DNA of 37,168 nt from Actinomycetospora lutea (GCF_028737205.1 NZ_JAQZAL010000045.1:1-37168); one strand, 5' to 3'; positions 14,400-25,603 are shown, counted from the stretch's first letter. Program-made: numbers and translations. The notes: generated from the sequence alone by a model not told the origin.

Positions 14400-14554
14400 C
14401 GCGCGGGCTCGGGCCGCGTCGCGACGGTGGCGTCGGCCGGCGCCGGATGCTCGGTCTCGAGCATCGCGGGCTCGACGAGCCACGACTCCTCGCCCGGCAC
14501 GGGCGAGCTGACGGGTTCCGCGGTGAGGCGCCGACGCACGGGGCCGATGTCCAT
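14396..14554 (-). CDS. Small hypothetical protein upstream of the broken gene
   Basis: 52 aa: it opens MDIGPVRRRLTAEPVSSPVP, then GEESWLVEPAMLETEHPAPA, and ends in a short Thr/Pro/Arg tail. I do not recognise the family. It has no signal peptide or membrane segment. Support comes from its TGA overlapping the GTG start of the next gene (GTGA at 14396-14399) and from compact, non-repetitive composition. No clear ribosome site precedes ATG 14554, so it may be leaderless. Small partners of this kind may be needed for expression of the following gene by translational coupling. Confidence 0.5.
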   Translation of the reverse strand: MDIGPVRRRLTAEPVSSPVPGEESWLVEPAMLETEHPAPADATVATRPEPAR

Positions 14555-14667
14555 GGGTGAACGCTAGACACGCGCCCCGTCGTCGCACCAGGGAGACGGG
14601 TGCGGGCGGCGGTGAGACGCCGACGACATCACCCGCTCGGCGGCACGCTCGGCGGACACGCCGGCGA

Positions 14668-15015
14668 TCACGGTCCGGTCGCGACCGGGTGCCGGGGCTC
14701 GTAGAGGCCGAGCCGCCCGCCGCCGGGCAGGTGGATCGCGGTCAGCCGGCCCCAGCCCTGGTCGGTCACGGGGTCGACGCCGACCCCCCGCGCGCGGAGG
14801 TCGGCGACGGTGGCGTCGACGTCGTCGCACATGAGGTAGAGCTCGTGCTCGGGCTCGCCGTCGGTGGGGTGGACGGCGACCTCGGCGGGCGGGAGCCCGA
14901 GGATCAGCCAACCGCCCCCGGCGTCGACGGTCCGTGTCCCGAGCAGGTCCTTCAGGAACGCGCGGTCGGCCTCCGCGTCCGCGCTGTACAGGATGGCGTG
15001 CGCACCGGTGATCAC
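14668..15015 (-). CDS. VOC (glyoxalase/bleomycin-resistance) family protein
   Basis: 115 aa, a single VOC module: VITGAHAILYSADAEADRAF, LGTRTVDAGGGWLILGLPPA, then EHELYLMCDDVDATVADLRA and the C-terminal GGRLGLYEPRHP. Metal-ligand positions are partly visible (His near the start, Glu in EHELYLM, Glu in YEP). The family includes metal-dependent glyoxalases, dioxygenases and drug-binding proteins; the role here is unknown. GTG 15015 follows GAGGAGG with a 7-nt spacer. It is transcribed away from the FAD monooxygenase gene, sharing a 193-bp intergenic region that contains a palindromic operator. Confidence 0.8.
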   Translation of the reverse strand: MITGAHAILYSADAEADRAFLKDLLGTRTVDAGGGWLILGLPPAEVAVHPTDGEPEHELYLMCDDVDATVADLRARGVGVDPVTDQGWGRLTAIHLPGGGRLGLYEPRHPVATGP

Positions 15016-15144
15016 GTCGGGACCTCCTCGTCCACGCTGGTGGGGGAGCCAGTGTGACGGGCGCCGGAGCGCCGTCGTCCTCCTCGCCCCGGCCGCGGAA
15101 TCCCTCCCGCTGCGTGGTCGCCCGCGCACGGCGCGAAGTGCCCG

Positions 15145-15173
15145 TTGACGGCCGATTCGGACACCGCTTCAAT
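15145..15173 (+). promoter_or_regulatory. Sigma-70-type promoter for the FAD monooxygenase
   Basis: A -35 element TTGACG (15145-15150) and a -10-like TTCAAT (15168-15173) are separated by 17 bp. Transcription would start near 15180, inside the palindrome just downstream, which fits repression by a bound protein. Confidence 0.55.
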
Positions 15174-15175
15174 CC

Positions 15176-15191
15176 TTGGTAGTCCTACCAA
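15176..15191. promoter_or_regulatory. 16-bp palindromic operator
   Basis: TTGGTAG-TC-CTACCAA is a perfect inverted repeat with 7-bp arms. It covers the expected transcription start of the monooxygenase gene and ends a few bases before its ribosome site. Size and position suit a TetR- or MarR-type repressor. No such gene is adjacent, so the regulator must be encoded elsewhere. Confidence 0.65.
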
Positions 15192-15208
15192 CCAAGGGAG
15201 TCGCGGGC

Positions 15209-16768
15209 ATGGGCAACACGAACGGCGTGCTGGTCGTCGGAGCCGGGCCGGTGGGGCTGACCACCGCGAGCCAGCTGGCCCGCCTCGGCGTCCCCGTGCG
15301 CGTGGTCGATCTGCTCGAGCAGCCCACCGACGAGTCCCGCGCGGTCGTGATCCACGCCCGCAGCCTGGAGATGCTCGCGGCGCTGGGCGTCGCCCCCCGC
15401 CTCGAGGCCCGCGGCCGGCGCATCGACGGCCTCGAGATCGCCGACGGCCGGACCGGCGCGACCCGGGCCGGCGCCGACCTCACCGGCATCCCGTCCCGGT
15501 ACCCGTTCATGCTCGACATCGCCCAGCCCGACACCGAGGCGGTGCTCGCCGAGCGCGCCGCCGAGCTGGGGATCGTCGTCGAGCGCGGCGTGGAGCTGAC
15601 CGCGCTGACCCAGGACGCGGACGGCGTCGAGGTCACGCTGCGCTCGGCCGCCGGCGACGAGACCGCGCGCTTCGGCTGGGTCGTCGGTGCGGACGGCGGG
15701 CACAGCACCACCCGCCACCTCGTCGGCACCCACCTCGAGGGCGGCTTCCACGGGCAGCACTTCGCCATGGCCGACGTCGAGGTCGAGACCTCCCTCGACC
15801 CGGGCACCGGGCGGATGTTCACCCACCCCGACGGCCTGGCGATGCTGTTCCCGCTGCGCGGCAGCCGGGCGAGGACGATCTTCCTCGTCGACGACCCCGG
15901 GCCCGACGCGACCGCCCCCACCCTCGAGCAGATCGAGGCGCTGACGCAGGAGCGCATGGCGGGCCGGGTGCGGGTGACCGGCTCCCACTGGCTGACCTAC
16001 TTCGAGATCCACCACGCCCAGGTCCCGCAGTACCGCCCCGGCCGCGTCCTGCTCGCCGGCGACGCCGCCCACATCCACAGCCCCGCCGGTGCGCAGGGCA
16101 TGAACACCGGCATCCAGGACGCCGCGAACCTCGCCTGGAAGCTCGCCCTCGTGGCCCGCCACGCCGCCGACCCGGAGCTGCTCGACTCCTACCAGGAGGA
16201 GCGCCACCCCGTGGGTGCGGCGGTGGTGAGGACGACGACGGCGCTGACCGGGGTCGGCACCACCTCGGGCGCGCTCGGGGCGCTGCGCAGCGCCGCGATG
16301 TTCGTCGTCGGCCACGTGCCGGCGCTCGGCGAGGCGGCGGCCGAACGGCTCGCCGAGCTGACCGTCGGCTACCGCGACAGCTCCCTGGCGGTGCAGCACG
16401 GCGGGCACCGCCGCGGCGCCGCCCGCGCCGGCGAGCACGCCCCCGACCCCGAGGGCCTGCGACGTCCCGACGGCACCCCGGTGGCCGTCGAGGAGCTCCT
16501 CGCGCAGCCCGGCTTCCTCCTGCTCGCCCGTGGCGGCGCCGAGGAGCTGCGGGAGGTCCTCGGCGAGCTGGGCACGGTGGTCGAGATCGGCCGCGACGTG
16601 CTCGACGCCGACGACGTCGTCGGGACGCACTACGGCCTGGGCGCCGAGGGGCTCGCCCTGATCCGTCCGGACGGCTACCTCGGCCTCGTCGCCGACACCG
16701 CCGACGCGTCGGTCCTGCGCAGCTACCTCGCCGACGTCCTGCGGGTCGGCGCACCGGCGGCGGTCTGA
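15209..16768 (+). CDS. FAD-dependent aromatic monooxygenase (PheA/TfdB type)
   Basis: A 519-aa class A flavoprotein monooxygenase. The N-terminal FAD motif is VLVVGAGPVGLTTASQLARL. The DG motif is VVGADGGHSTTR (about residues 155-166), and the second FAD motif is RVLLAGDAAHIHSPAGAQGM, followed by NTGIQDAANLAWKLA. A C-terminal thioredoxin-like domain starts near residue 420 and ends in DGYLGLVADTADASVL. The enzyme would use NAD(P)H and O2 to hydroxylate a phenolic or polyketide-like substrate. Rifampin monooxygenase belongs to the same family, but specificity cannot be told from sequence. ATG 15209 follows AAGGGAG with an 8-nt spacer. A promoter and operator lie directly upstream, so it is probably substrate-inducible. 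Confidence 0.87.
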   Translation: MGNTNGVLVVGAGPVGLTTASQLARLGVPVRVVDLLEQPTDESRAVVIHARSLEMLAALGVAPRLEARGRRIDGLEIADGRTGATRAGADLTGIPSRYPFMLDIAQPDTEAVLAERAAELGIVVERGVELTALTQDADGVEVTLRSAAGDETARFGWVVGADGGHSTTRHLVGTHLEGGFHGQHFAMADVEVETSLDPGTGRMFTHPDGLAMLFPLRGSRARTIFLVDDPGPDATAPTLEQIEALTQERMAGRVRVTGSHWLTYFEIHHAQVPQYRPGRVLLAGDAAHIHSPAGAQGMNTGIQDAANLAWKLALVARHAADPELLDSYQEERHPVGAAVVRTTTALTGVGTTSGALGALRSAAMFVVGHVPALGEAAAERLAELTVGYRDSSLAVQHGGHRRGAARAGEHAPDPEGLRRPDGTPVAVEELLAQPGFLLLARGGAEELREVLGELGTVVEIGRDVLDADDVVGTHYGLGAEGLALIRPDGYLGLVADTADASVLRSYLADVLRVGAPAAV

Positions 16769-16848
16769 GCGCGAGGTCCTCGCCCGTCCGGACCAGCGAC
16801 GTGCCACCCTGGCGCGACGTCATCGCCGTCGAGCGCGGGAGCCTCCTC

Positions 16849-17616
16849 ATGAGCGACCAGACCGTCGAGCACTACGAGCGCATCGCCGCGGACTACGACG
16901 AGCACTGGTCGTACGACCCCGACTACGTCTGGCGCTTCTCCCGTGCGATCACCGACGCGTTGCGCCTGACCCGCACCGACGCCATCGCCGACGTCGGCTG
17001 CGGCACCGGGCTCTACACCCGGCGCCTGGCCGCGGAGGTCGAGCCCGAGCGCCCGATCCTGTGCGTCGACCCGGTCCCGGCGATGCTCGAGCGCCTCCCG
17101 GCGTCGCGGAGCCTCCAGCCGCTGGTCGCGAGCGCCGAGGACCTCGCCACGGGCCGTGTCGCCCTCCCGGAGCCCGGCCGCCTCGACGCGATCGTGCTCA
17201 AGGAGTCGTTCCACCACGTGGCCGACCGGCGCGAGACCCTCGAGGGCCTCGCCGGGCTGCTCTCGCGCCACGGCCGGATCCTCCTGGTGATGCTGCCGCG
17301 GACCATCCACCACCCGCTGTTCCACGAGGCCCACCAGCGCTTCGGGGAGCTCCAGCCCGAGCCCGCGGAGATCGTGGACATGGTCGCCGAGGTCGGCCTG
17401 CGGGCGTCGGTCAGCTACCGGACGTTCCACATGGCCATCGACCGCGAGCGTTACGTCCGGATGCTCGCGTCGCGGTACATGTCGGTGCTGGGCGAGTTCT
17501 CCGACGACGAGCTCCGCGCCGGGATCGAGCAGTTCCGGCACGCCTACCGCAACGACCCCGTCCTGCGCTTCGACGACCACTTCGCCTTCATCAAGGGCTG
17601 GGTCCGCCCGGGCTGA
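16849..17616 (+). CDS. Class I SAM-dependent methyltransferase
   Basis: 255 aa. It begins MSDQTVEHYERIAADYDEHW, with the SAM-binding motif I IADVGCGTGLYTRRLA near residue 45 and the acidic ribose-binding residue in ILCVDPVPAM. Motif AIVLKESFHHVADRRETLEG follows, and the C-terminus is the family's variable part. It belongs to the Methyltransf_11/25 group acting on small molecules; the substrate is unknown. It lies 80 bp downstream of the monooxygenase on the same strand and could be co-transcribed, a hydroxylation-plus-methylation pair, but that link is inference. ATG 16849 has GGGAG upstream. Confidence 0.82.
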   Translation: MSDQTVEHYERIAADYDEHWSYDPDYVWRFSRAITDALRLTRTDAIADVGCGTGLYTRRLAAEVEPERPILCVDPVPAMLERLPASRSLQPLVASAEDLATGRVALPEPGRLDAIVLKESFHHVADRRETLEGLAGLLSRHGRILLVMLPRTIHHPLFHEAHQRFGELQPEPAEIVDMVAEVGLRASVSYRTFHMAIDRERYVRMLASRYMSVLGEFSDDELRAGIEQFRHAYRNDPVLRFDDHFAFIKGWVRPG

Positions 17617-17660
17617 CTCGCTTGTGCAACGCCTGGTCGATCGAGGCCGTTTCAGGGAGA

Positions 17661-18473
17661 TCATCGAGAGCGAGCGGTCCCAGGTGGTCCGGGCGGCCTG
17701 ACCCCTGCGCCCGGGACACCCCCGAGGTGGCGCGTGACCTCGACCGCGGTGCGCCCGACGACCGCCGCGAGGTCGGCGAAGTCGGTGCCGCACGCCGGGG
17801 CGCACTGGTGCGGGAAGGTCACGCTGACCGCCGCGACCGCCTCCCCGTCGGCCCCGTGGATCGCGTGCGCGACCGAGGCGTAGCCGCGGCTGACCTCGCC
17901 GTCCTCCACCGCCCAGCCGCGCCGCGCCTCGGCGGCGAGCACCGCCGACAGCGCGCGCGCCGACGCCGGGCCGCGGTCGGTGCGCCGCGTCAGCGGCCCG
18001 GCGCCCGCGAGCAGGGCCCGGCGCTGGGCGGGCGCGAGCCCGGCGAGGACGGCCCGCCCCGACGCGGTGAGGTGCGCGGGGAGCCGGACGCCCACCGCGG
18101 TCACCAGCGTCTGCGGGCGCGGCGGGCGCTCGCGCAGCAGGTAGAGCAGCTCGCGGCCGTCCAGCACGCCCAGGTGGACGTCGTGCCCGGTCCGGTGCGC
18201 GAGGCGGCGCAGCGACGGTCCCGCCACCTCGTCGAGCGGGTGGTGGCGCAGGTAGGCCGTGCCGACCTCGAAGGCGCCGATCCCGATGGCCCAGCGGGCG
18301 GTGTCGGGCAGGTGCGCGACGACACCGGCGGCCTCGAGCTCGGCGAGCAGGTGGTAGGTCGTCGAGCGGGGCAGCCCGAGGCGCGCGGACAGCGTCGCGG
18401 CGGTCAGCGGCTCGCCCGCCGCGAGCAGACGGAGGATCGCGAGCCCCCGTCGCAACCCCGGGACACCGGCCAC
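17661..18473 (-). CDS. IclR-family regulator of the hut operon
   Basis: About 270 aa. The N-terminal winged helix reads [20 protein letters not shown], then [20 protein letters not shown]. The C-terminal IclR effector domain includes [60 protein letters not shown] and [10 protein letters not shown]. It is divergent from hutU and almost certainly controls the hut genes, probably in response to urocanate or histidine. The start is uncertain: GTG 18473 leaves the palindromic operator free in front of the gene; GTG 18545 would add 24 unconserved residues and place the operator inside the coding region. I prefer 18473 for that reason, though its ribosome site is too close. Confidence 0.85.
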   Translation of the reverse strand: MAGVPGLRRGLAILRLLAAGEPLTAATLSARLGLPRSTTYHLLAELEAAGVVAHLPDTARWAIGIGAFEVGTAYLRHHPLDEVAGPSLRRLAHRTGHDVHLGVLDGRELLYLLRERPPRPQTLVTAVGVRLPAHLTASGRAVLAGLAPAQRRALLAGAGPLTRRTDRGPASARALSAVLAAEARRGWAVEDGEVSRGYASVAHAIHGADGEAVAAVSVTFPHQCAPACGTDFADLAAVVGRTAVEVTRHLGGVPGAGVRPPGPPGTARSR

Positions 18474-18482
18474 GGCTCCTGA

Positions 18483-18498
18483 GTCTCGTATCCGAGAC
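18483..18498. promoter_or_regulatory. Palindromic operator between IclR gene and hutU
   Basis: GTCTCG-TATC-CGAGAC, perfect 6-bp arms with a 4-bp centre, 10 bp from the preferred IclR start and 56 bp before hutU. Its position in the divergent region makes it the best candidate binding site for the IclR protein. Confidence 0.6.
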
Positions 18499-18553
18499 GC
18501 CGGGCCGCCAGAGGCCCTGTCCGCGGCGCCGCGACCGCGCTGCACTAGTCACC

Positions 18554-20199
<1,646 letters not shown>

Positions 20200-20203
<4 letters not shown>

Positions 20204-21381
20204 GGCTCCTCGACGAGATCGCCGACGTCGGCCGCGACGCCCGGCGCGGCGGCTGGTCGCGCCACCTCGGCGACGACGCCGAGGCGACGCTGCGGGAGTG
20301 GTTCGCCGAGCAGGCCGCGCGCCGGGACCTGTCGGTGGAGACCGACGCCGACCTGAACGTCTGGGCCTGGTGGGGCCCGCCCGGCCCGGACGCCGTCGTC
20401 ACCGGCAGCCACCTCGACTCCGTCCCGGGCGGCGGCGCGTACGACGGGCCGCTCGGCGTGGCCTCGGCGCTGGCCGCGATCGACCGGCTGCGCGAGCGCG
20501 GCGTGCGGCCCGCGCGCCCGCTCGCCGTCGTCGTGTTCGCCGAGGAGGAGGGCGGGCGGTTCGGGGTGCCGTGCCTCGGGTCGCGGCTGCTCACCGGCTC
20601 CCTCGACGCCGACCGGGCGCGCGGCCTGCGCGATCCCGACGGCGTCACGCTGGCCGAGGCGCTCGCGCGGCACGGGCACGACCCGGCGCGGCTCGGTCCC
20701 GACCCCGAGCGGCTCGCGCGGATCGGGCGGTTCGTCGAGCTGCACGTGGAGCAGGGCCGGGCGCTGGCGCCGCGCGGGGACGCGCTCGCCGTCGGCTCGA
20801 CGATCGTCGCGCACGGGCGCTGGCGGCTGTCGTTCCTCGGGCGCGCGGACCACGCCGGCACCACCCGCCTCGACGACCGCCGCGACCCGATGGTGCCGGC
20901 GGCCGCCACGGTGCTGGCCGCCCGCACCGCGATGGCGCGCCAGGGCGACGAGGCCCGGGCCACGGTCGGGCGCCTGCACGCCGTCCCCGGCGGCACCAAC
21001 GTCGTCGCCTCCCGCGTGGACCTCTGGCTCGACGCCCGCGGGCCGCTCCCGCAGGCGCTCGTGGACGACGTCGCCGCCATCGCGCACGCCGCCGCGGCGG
21101 ACGAGGGGTGCACCGTCGAGGTCCGCGCCGAGTCGGTGTCGGATTCGGTGACGCTCGACGCCGGGCTCGCCGACACGCTCGCGTCGATCATCGGCGCCGG
21201 CCGCCTGCCCACCGCCGCCGGCCACGACGCCGGCGTCCTCGCCGCGCACGTCCCGACCGGGATGCTGCACGTCCGCAACCCGACCGGGGTGAGCCACGCG
21301 CCCGACGAGCACGCCGACGACGCCGACACCGAGACCGGCGTGGCCGCCCTCGCCGACGTCCTGGAGGTGCTGTGCCGATGA
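20200..21381 (+). CDS. M20-family amidohydrolase, probable alternative N-formylglutamate deformylase
   Basis: A 393-aa protein of the allantoate amidohydrolase/N-carbamoyl-amino-acid hydrolase branch of peptidase family M20. Metal ligands are visible in [20 protein letters not shown] and [20 protein letters not shown], with further motifs [12 protein letters not shown] and [11 protein letters not shown] in the lid domain, and [12 protein letters not shown] near the end. Family members usually would be called allantoate amidohydrolase, but here the gene lies inside the hut operon, between hutU and hutF, with GTGA and ATGA overlaps. HutF yields N-formylglutamate, and no HutG-type deformylase is present, so hydrolysis of that intermediate is the obvious job. 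That role is inferred from context. Confidence 0.85.
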
Positions 21382-22703
21382 CGCCCGGATCGACGACCGC
21401 CGCCCCGGTCGTGCTGTGGTGCGAACAGGCCTGGCTGCGCGGCGGGCCCGTCGACGCGGTCGCCCTGGAGCTCGACGGCGAGCGCATCGCCCGCGTCACC
21501 ACCGGGGCTGCCCGCACCGGGACCGTCCTGCCCGGGCTGACGGTCCCCGGGCTGGTCAACCGGCACTCGCACGCCTTCCACCGCGCCCTGCGCGGGCGCC
21601 CCGCGCGCGCCGCGGACTCGTTCTGGAGCTGGCGGGAGCGCATGTACCGCGTCGCGGCGGCGCTCGACCCCGACGGCTACCGCCGCCTCGCCACCGCCGT
21701 CTACGCCGAGATGGCGCTCGCGGGCCACACCGCGGTCACCGAGTTCCACTACCTGCACCACGCCCCCGGCGGGCGCCCCTACGCCGACCCGGTCGCCATG
21801 GACCGCGCCCTCGTCGAGGCCGCCGCGGCCGCCGGGCTGCGGATCACCCTGCTTGACACCTGCTACCTCGCCGCCGGGTTCGGCCGCGCGCCCGAGGGCG
21901 TGCAGCGCCGCTTCGCCGACGCCGACGTCGACGCCTGGGCGCAGCGCGCCACCCTGGTCGCGGCGCTCGACGACGGCGCAGGCGATGGTCGTGGCAGCGT
22001 CCGGGTCGGGGCCGCGATCCACTCGGTGCGGGCGGTGCCCCGGGAGGCCCTGCCGACCGTCGCCACCTGGGCGGGCTCCCGGCCGCTGCACGTCCACCTC
22101 TCCGAGCAGCCCGCCGAGAACGCCGCGTGCCGTGACGTCCACGGCCTGTCGCCCACGATGCTCCTCGACGACGCCGGCGCCCTCGGGCCCGCGACCACCG
22201 CCGTCCACGCCACCCACCTGACCTCCGACGACGTCGCCTGCCTCGCCCGCACCGGCACCGCCGCCTGCTTCTGCCCGACCACCGAGCGCGACCTGGGCGA
22301 CGGGATCGGGCCGGCCGCCGCCCTCGCCGCCGCCGGGGTGCCGCTGTGCCTGGGCAGCGACAGCCACGCGGTGATCGACCCCTTCGAGGAGATGCGCGCC
22401 CTGGAGATGGACGAGCGCCTGGCACACGGCATGCGCGAGCGCTTCGCCCCCGCCGACCTCCTGCGCGCCGGGACCGACGGAGGCGCCATCACCGTCGGCG
22501 CGCCGGCCGACCTCGTCACCCTCGACACCGCCTCGGTGCGCACCGCGGGCGCCCGTCCGGAGGGCATCCCGCTCGCGGCGTCGGCGCCCGACGTCCGCGA
22601 GGTCCGCGTCGGCGGCCGGGTCGTGGTCCGCGACGGGGCCCACCAGCTCGTCGAGCGCCCGGCCGCCGATCTGGCGGCGGAGATCGCGGCGGTCCACGCA
22701 TGA
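21378..22703 (+). CDS. hutF: Formimidoylglutamate deiminase
   Basis: A 441-aa amidohydrolase-superfamily enzyme. The metal motif is [18 protein letters not shown], followed by [20 protein letters not shown], a HutF signature. Further along are [31 protein letters not shown] and [20 protein letters not shown] with the catalytic Asp. It removes ammonia from N-formimino-L-glutamate to give N-formyl-L-glutamate, defining the five-step bacterial pathway. ATG 21378 overlaps the preceding stop (ATGA), which indicates coupled translation. Confidence 0.93.
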   Translation: MTPGSTTAAPVVLWCEQAWLRGGPVDAVALELDGERIARVTTGAARTGTVLPGLTVPGLVNRHSHAFHRALRGRPARAADSFWSWRERMYRVAAALDPDGYRRLATAVYAEMALAGHTAVTEFHYLHHAPGGRPYADPVAMDRALVEAAAAAGLRITLLDTCYLAAGFGRAPEGVQRRFADADVDAWAQRATLVAALDDGAGDGRGSVRVGAAIHSVRAVPREALPTVATWAGSRPLHVHLSEQPAENAACRDVHGLSPTMLLDDAGALGPATTAVHATHLTSDDVACLARTGTAACFCPTTERDLGDGIGPAAALAAAGVPLCLGSDSHAVIDPFEEMRALEMDERLAHGMRERFAPADLLRAGTDGGAITVGAPADLVTLDTASVRTAGARPEGIPLAASAPDVREVRVGGRVVVRDGAHQLVERPAADLAAEIAAVHA

Positions 22704-23878
22704 CGCTGCTGGTCACCGGGATCGGTGAGCTCACCACCCACGACGACGAGGAGCCCCGGGACGGCCCGTTCGCCGTGGTGGTCGACGGCGACCGCGTCGC
22801 CTGGACGGGGCGGGCCCGCGCGGCGCCCGCCTGCGACACCGCGGTCGACGTCGGGGGCCGGGCGGTGCTGCCCGGCTGGGTCGACAGCCACACGCACCTG
22901 GTGTTCGCGGGCGACCGGGGTGAGGAGTTCGCCCGGCGGGTCGCCGGCCGGCCCTACACCGCGGGCGGGATCCGGACGACCGTCGACGCGACCCGCGCCG
23001 CCCCCGACGCCGACCTCGCCGCCCGGCTGCGCCGCCACGTCGCGGAGGCCGCCCGGCAGGGCACCACGTGCCTCGAGACCAAGACCGGCTACGGGCTGAC
23101 GGTCGCCGACGAGGCCCGCGCGGCCCGCATCGCGGCCGGCGAGGTCGACGAGGTGACCTTCCTCGGCGCCCACCTCACCCCGGCCGGCACGACCACCGAG
23201 GACTACCTCGACCTCGTCTGCGGTCCCATGCTCGACGCCGTCGCCGGGGACGTCGGGTGGATCGACGTGTTCTGCGAGGACGGCGCGTTCGACGGCGACG
23301 CCGCCGCCCGGGTCCTCGCCGCGGGCGCCGCGCGCGGGCTCGGCGGGCGCGTGCACGGCAACCAGCTGGGTCCCGGCCCGGGGGTCGCGGTGGCCGTGGC
23401 CGCCGGCGCCGCGTCGGTCGACCACGCCACGCACCTGACCGACGCCGACGTCGAGGCCCTGGCGGGCTCGGACACGGTGGCGACCCTGCTGCCCGCCTGC
23501 GACCTCTCGACCGGCCAGCCCCCGCCACCGGCCCGGCGCCTCGTCGACGCCGGCGCGACCGTCGCGCTGGCCAGCAACGCGAACCCCGGGAGCTGCTACA
23601 CCACGTCCGTGGCGCTCGGCGTGGCCCTCGCCGTGCTGCAGGCGGGGCTCTCGGTGCCCGAGGCGGTCCGGGCCGCGACCCTCGGGGGCGCGCGGGCGCT
23701 GCGCCGCGACGACGTCGGCCACCTGCGGGTCGGGGCCCGCGCCGACCTGCACGTCCTCGACGCCCCGACGGTCGTGCACCTCGCCCAGCGCCCCGGCGTG
23801 CCGCTGACCGCGGCGGTGTGGCGCGCCGGGGTCCGCGTGCCCGCCGACGCTCCGCTGTCCGAGGAGGTCCACCCGTGA
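22700..23878 (+). CDS. hutI: Imidazolonepropionase
   Basis: A 392-aa amidohydrolase. Zinc and substrate motifs are [64 protein letters not shown] and [16 protein letters not shown], all in the expected order. It opens the imidazolone ring to N-formimino-L-glutamate, step three of the pathway. ATG 22700 overlaps the hutF stop by 4 bp, and its own stop overlaps hutH. Length is normal for the family. Confidence 0.95.
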   Translation: MTLLVTGIGELTTHDDEEPRDGPFAVVVDGDRVAWTGRARAAPACDTAVDVGGRAVLPGWVDSHTHLVFAGDRGEEFARRVAGRPYTAGGIRTTVDATRAAPDADLAARLRRHVAEAARQGTTCLETKTGYGLTVADEARAARIAAGEVDEVTFLGAHLTPAGTTTEDYLDLVCGPMLDAVAGDVGWIDVFCEDGAFDGDAAARVLAAGAARGLGGRVHGNQLGPGPGVAVAVAAGAASVDHATHLTDADVEALAGSDTVATLLPACDLSTGQPPPPARRLVDAGATVALASNANPGSCYTTSVALGVALAVLQAGLSVPEAVRAATLGGARALRRDDVGHLRVGARADLHVLDAPTVVHLAQRPGVPLTAAVWRAGVRVPADAPLSEEVHP

Positions 23879-25413
23879 GCACCGACAGCCCCGTCGCGCC
23901 TCACCGCCCGGGCACCGAGCTCCCGCCGCTCGAGGGGCGCCCGCCGCTGTGGCTCGGCGGCACGTCGCTGACGGCGCGCTCGGTGGCGGCCGTGGCCCGC
24001 ACGGCCGGGCCCACCGACCTGCACCTCGACCGCGCCGCGCTCGCCCGCGTCGAGCGCGCCGCCCGTCTGGGGGCCGACCTGAGCACCCGCCGCGCCGTCT
24101 ACGGACGCACCACCGGCGTCGGCGCCAACCGCGACGAGACCGCGGTCGCGGCGGACGGCGCCGGCCACGGTCTGCGCCTGCTGCGCAGCCACGCCGGTGG
24201 CGCGGGCGACCGGCTCGACGCCGAGCTCGTGCGCGCGGCGCTGCTCATCCGGCTCAACCAGCTCCTCGCCGGGCGGTCCGGGGTGTCGCCGGCCCTCGTG
24301 CGCGCGCTCGCCGACGCGGTCGCCGCCGACGCCCTGCCCGTCGTGCACCGCCTCGGCGCGATCGGCACCGGCGATCTCGCGCCGCTCGCGCAGATCGCGC
24401 TGGCGCTCGCGGGGGAGGGCGCGTGGGACACGGTCCCGCCGGGCCACCGCGCCGTCCCGGTCGACGCCGGCGACGCGCTGGCGTTCGTGTCGAGCAACGC
24501 GGTCACGCTGGCCGAGGCCGCGCTCGCCGCCGGCACGCTCGACGTCGTCCTCGCCTCGAGCCACGCGGTCGCGGCGCTGTCGTACCTCGCGCTCGACGGC
24601 AGCCCCGAGGCCTACGCCGACCCCGTGCACCGCGCCCGCCCGCACCCCGGCCAGGTGCGCTGCGCGCAGCGGATGCGCCACCTGCTCGGTATGGAGCGCA
24701 CCCCGCCGAAGGGCCGCCGCATCCAGGACCCGTTCGGTCTGCGCGCGTTCCCGCAGGTCAACGGCCCGGCGATCGACGCGCTGGACATGCTGCACGGCGT
24801 GCTCGACGTCGAGATCAACGCCGGCGCGGAGAACCCGATGATCGCCGTCGCCGAGGACGACGCCTACCACCACGCGCACTTCCACACCGCCTACGTGGCC
24901 GGCGCGCTCGACCACGTCCGCGCCTGCGTGCACGGCGTCGCCGAGCTCTCCGCGGCCCGCCTCGGCGACCTCGTCGAGCCCGAGCAGACCGGTCTGCGGG
25001 CCTTCCTCGCCGACGGCCCGCCCGGCAGCTCCGGGGTGATGATCCTCGAGTACATGAGCCACGACGCGCTCGCGGCCCTGCGCCAGGCCGCCCTGCCGGT
25101 GACGCTGGGGAGCGCGGTCGTCTCGCGGGGACTCGAGGACCACGCGAGCTTCTCGACCCAGGCCGCGCGCGCCACCGCCGAGGTCGCGACGGCCTACACC
25201 CGCGTGCTGGCGTGCGAGCTCGTCGCGGCCGTCCGCGCCCTGCGCCTGCGCCGGCGGGCCGGGGGACCGGCGGCGGACGCCCCGATGCCGATCGAGGAGG
25301 CCCTCGCCCGCGCCGAGGAGGTCCTCGACCCCCGCACCGAGGACCGTCCGCTCACCGACGACGTCGACGTCGCGGTCGATCTCGTGCGCGACCCGACATG
25401 GGCGCAGGTCTGA
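23875..25413 (+). CDS. hutH: Histidine ammonia-lyase with atypical MIO tripeptide
   Basis: A 512-aa protein of the histidine/phenylalanine ammonia-lyase family. Active-site segments are [14 protein letters not shown] (Tyr76), [47 protein letters not shown] and [10 protein letters not shown] (Glu421, the residue typical of histidine specificity). The MIO-forming loop reads [13 protein letters not shown]: Gly164-Thr165-Gly166 stands where the family normally has Ala-Ser-Gly, and Phe287 replaces the usual Tyr in QDPY. The operon context makes deamination of histidine to urocanate the expected reaction. The Thr would give a methylated cofactor or a different mechanism if cyclisation happens at all. 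I think this variant recurs in an actinobacterial clade, but could not check. GTG 23875 overlaps the hutI stop. Confidence 0.88.
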   Translation: MSTDSPVAPHRPGTELPPLEGRPPLWLGGTSLTARSVAAVARTAGPTDLHLDRAALARVERAARLGADLSTRRAVYGRTTGVGANRDETAVAADGAGHGLRLLRSHAGGAGDRLDAELVRAALLIRLNQLLAGRSGVSPALVRALADAVAADALPVVHRLGAIGTGDLAPLAQIALALAGEGAWDTVPPGHRAVPVDAGDALAFVSSNAVTLAEAALAAGTLDVVLASSHAVAALSYLALDGSPEAYADPVHRARPHPGQVRCAQRMRHLLGMERTPPKGRRIQDPFGLRAFPQVNGPAIDALDMLHGVLDVEINAGAENPMIAVAEDDAYHHAHFHTAYVAGALDHVRACVHGVAELSAARLGDLVEPEQTGLRAFLADGPPGSSGVMILEYMSHDALAALRQAALPVTLGSAVVSRGLEDHASFSTQAARATAEVATAYTRVLACELVAAVRALRLRRRAGGPAADAPMPIEEALARAEEVLDPRTEDRPLTDDVDVAVDLVRDPTWAQV

Positions 25414-25446
25414 TGGGCCATTCGTGGCCGAGAATTCCGAGATCGA

Positions 25447-25471
25447 CTTTCATCCTCGCGAGCAATGAAAG
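25447..25471. terminator. Hairpin downstream of the hut operon
   Basis: CTTTCAT and ATGAAAG arms enclose an 11-nt loop that itself contains the palindrome CTCGCGAG. It begins 34 bp after the hutH stop in a locally A/T-richer stretch. It may end the hut transcript or be an operator for the following metallopeptidase gene. Confidence 0.4.
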
Positions 25472-25603
25472 AATTGATGACCCTGGGCGATGGCGCGGAC
25501 ACGAGCGGAATCGCCCGGTCACGTATCGGTTCCGGTCCTGGATTCGACGGCCGAGTGCGCGCATCCTCTCCGACGGAGGTATTCATCCACGGAGGGGATC
25601 GCC

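Noticed and set aside
13273..14571. 432-aa minus-strand frame crossing the cysteine-synthase-like gene
   Set aside because: Its Arg/Pro/Ser composition and antisense position to a motif-complete enzyme mark it as a shadow.
16769..16848. Longer N-terminus of the methyltransferase
   Set aside because: The methyltransferase-like sequence begins at ATG 16849 behind GGGAG; upstream codons are unconserved.
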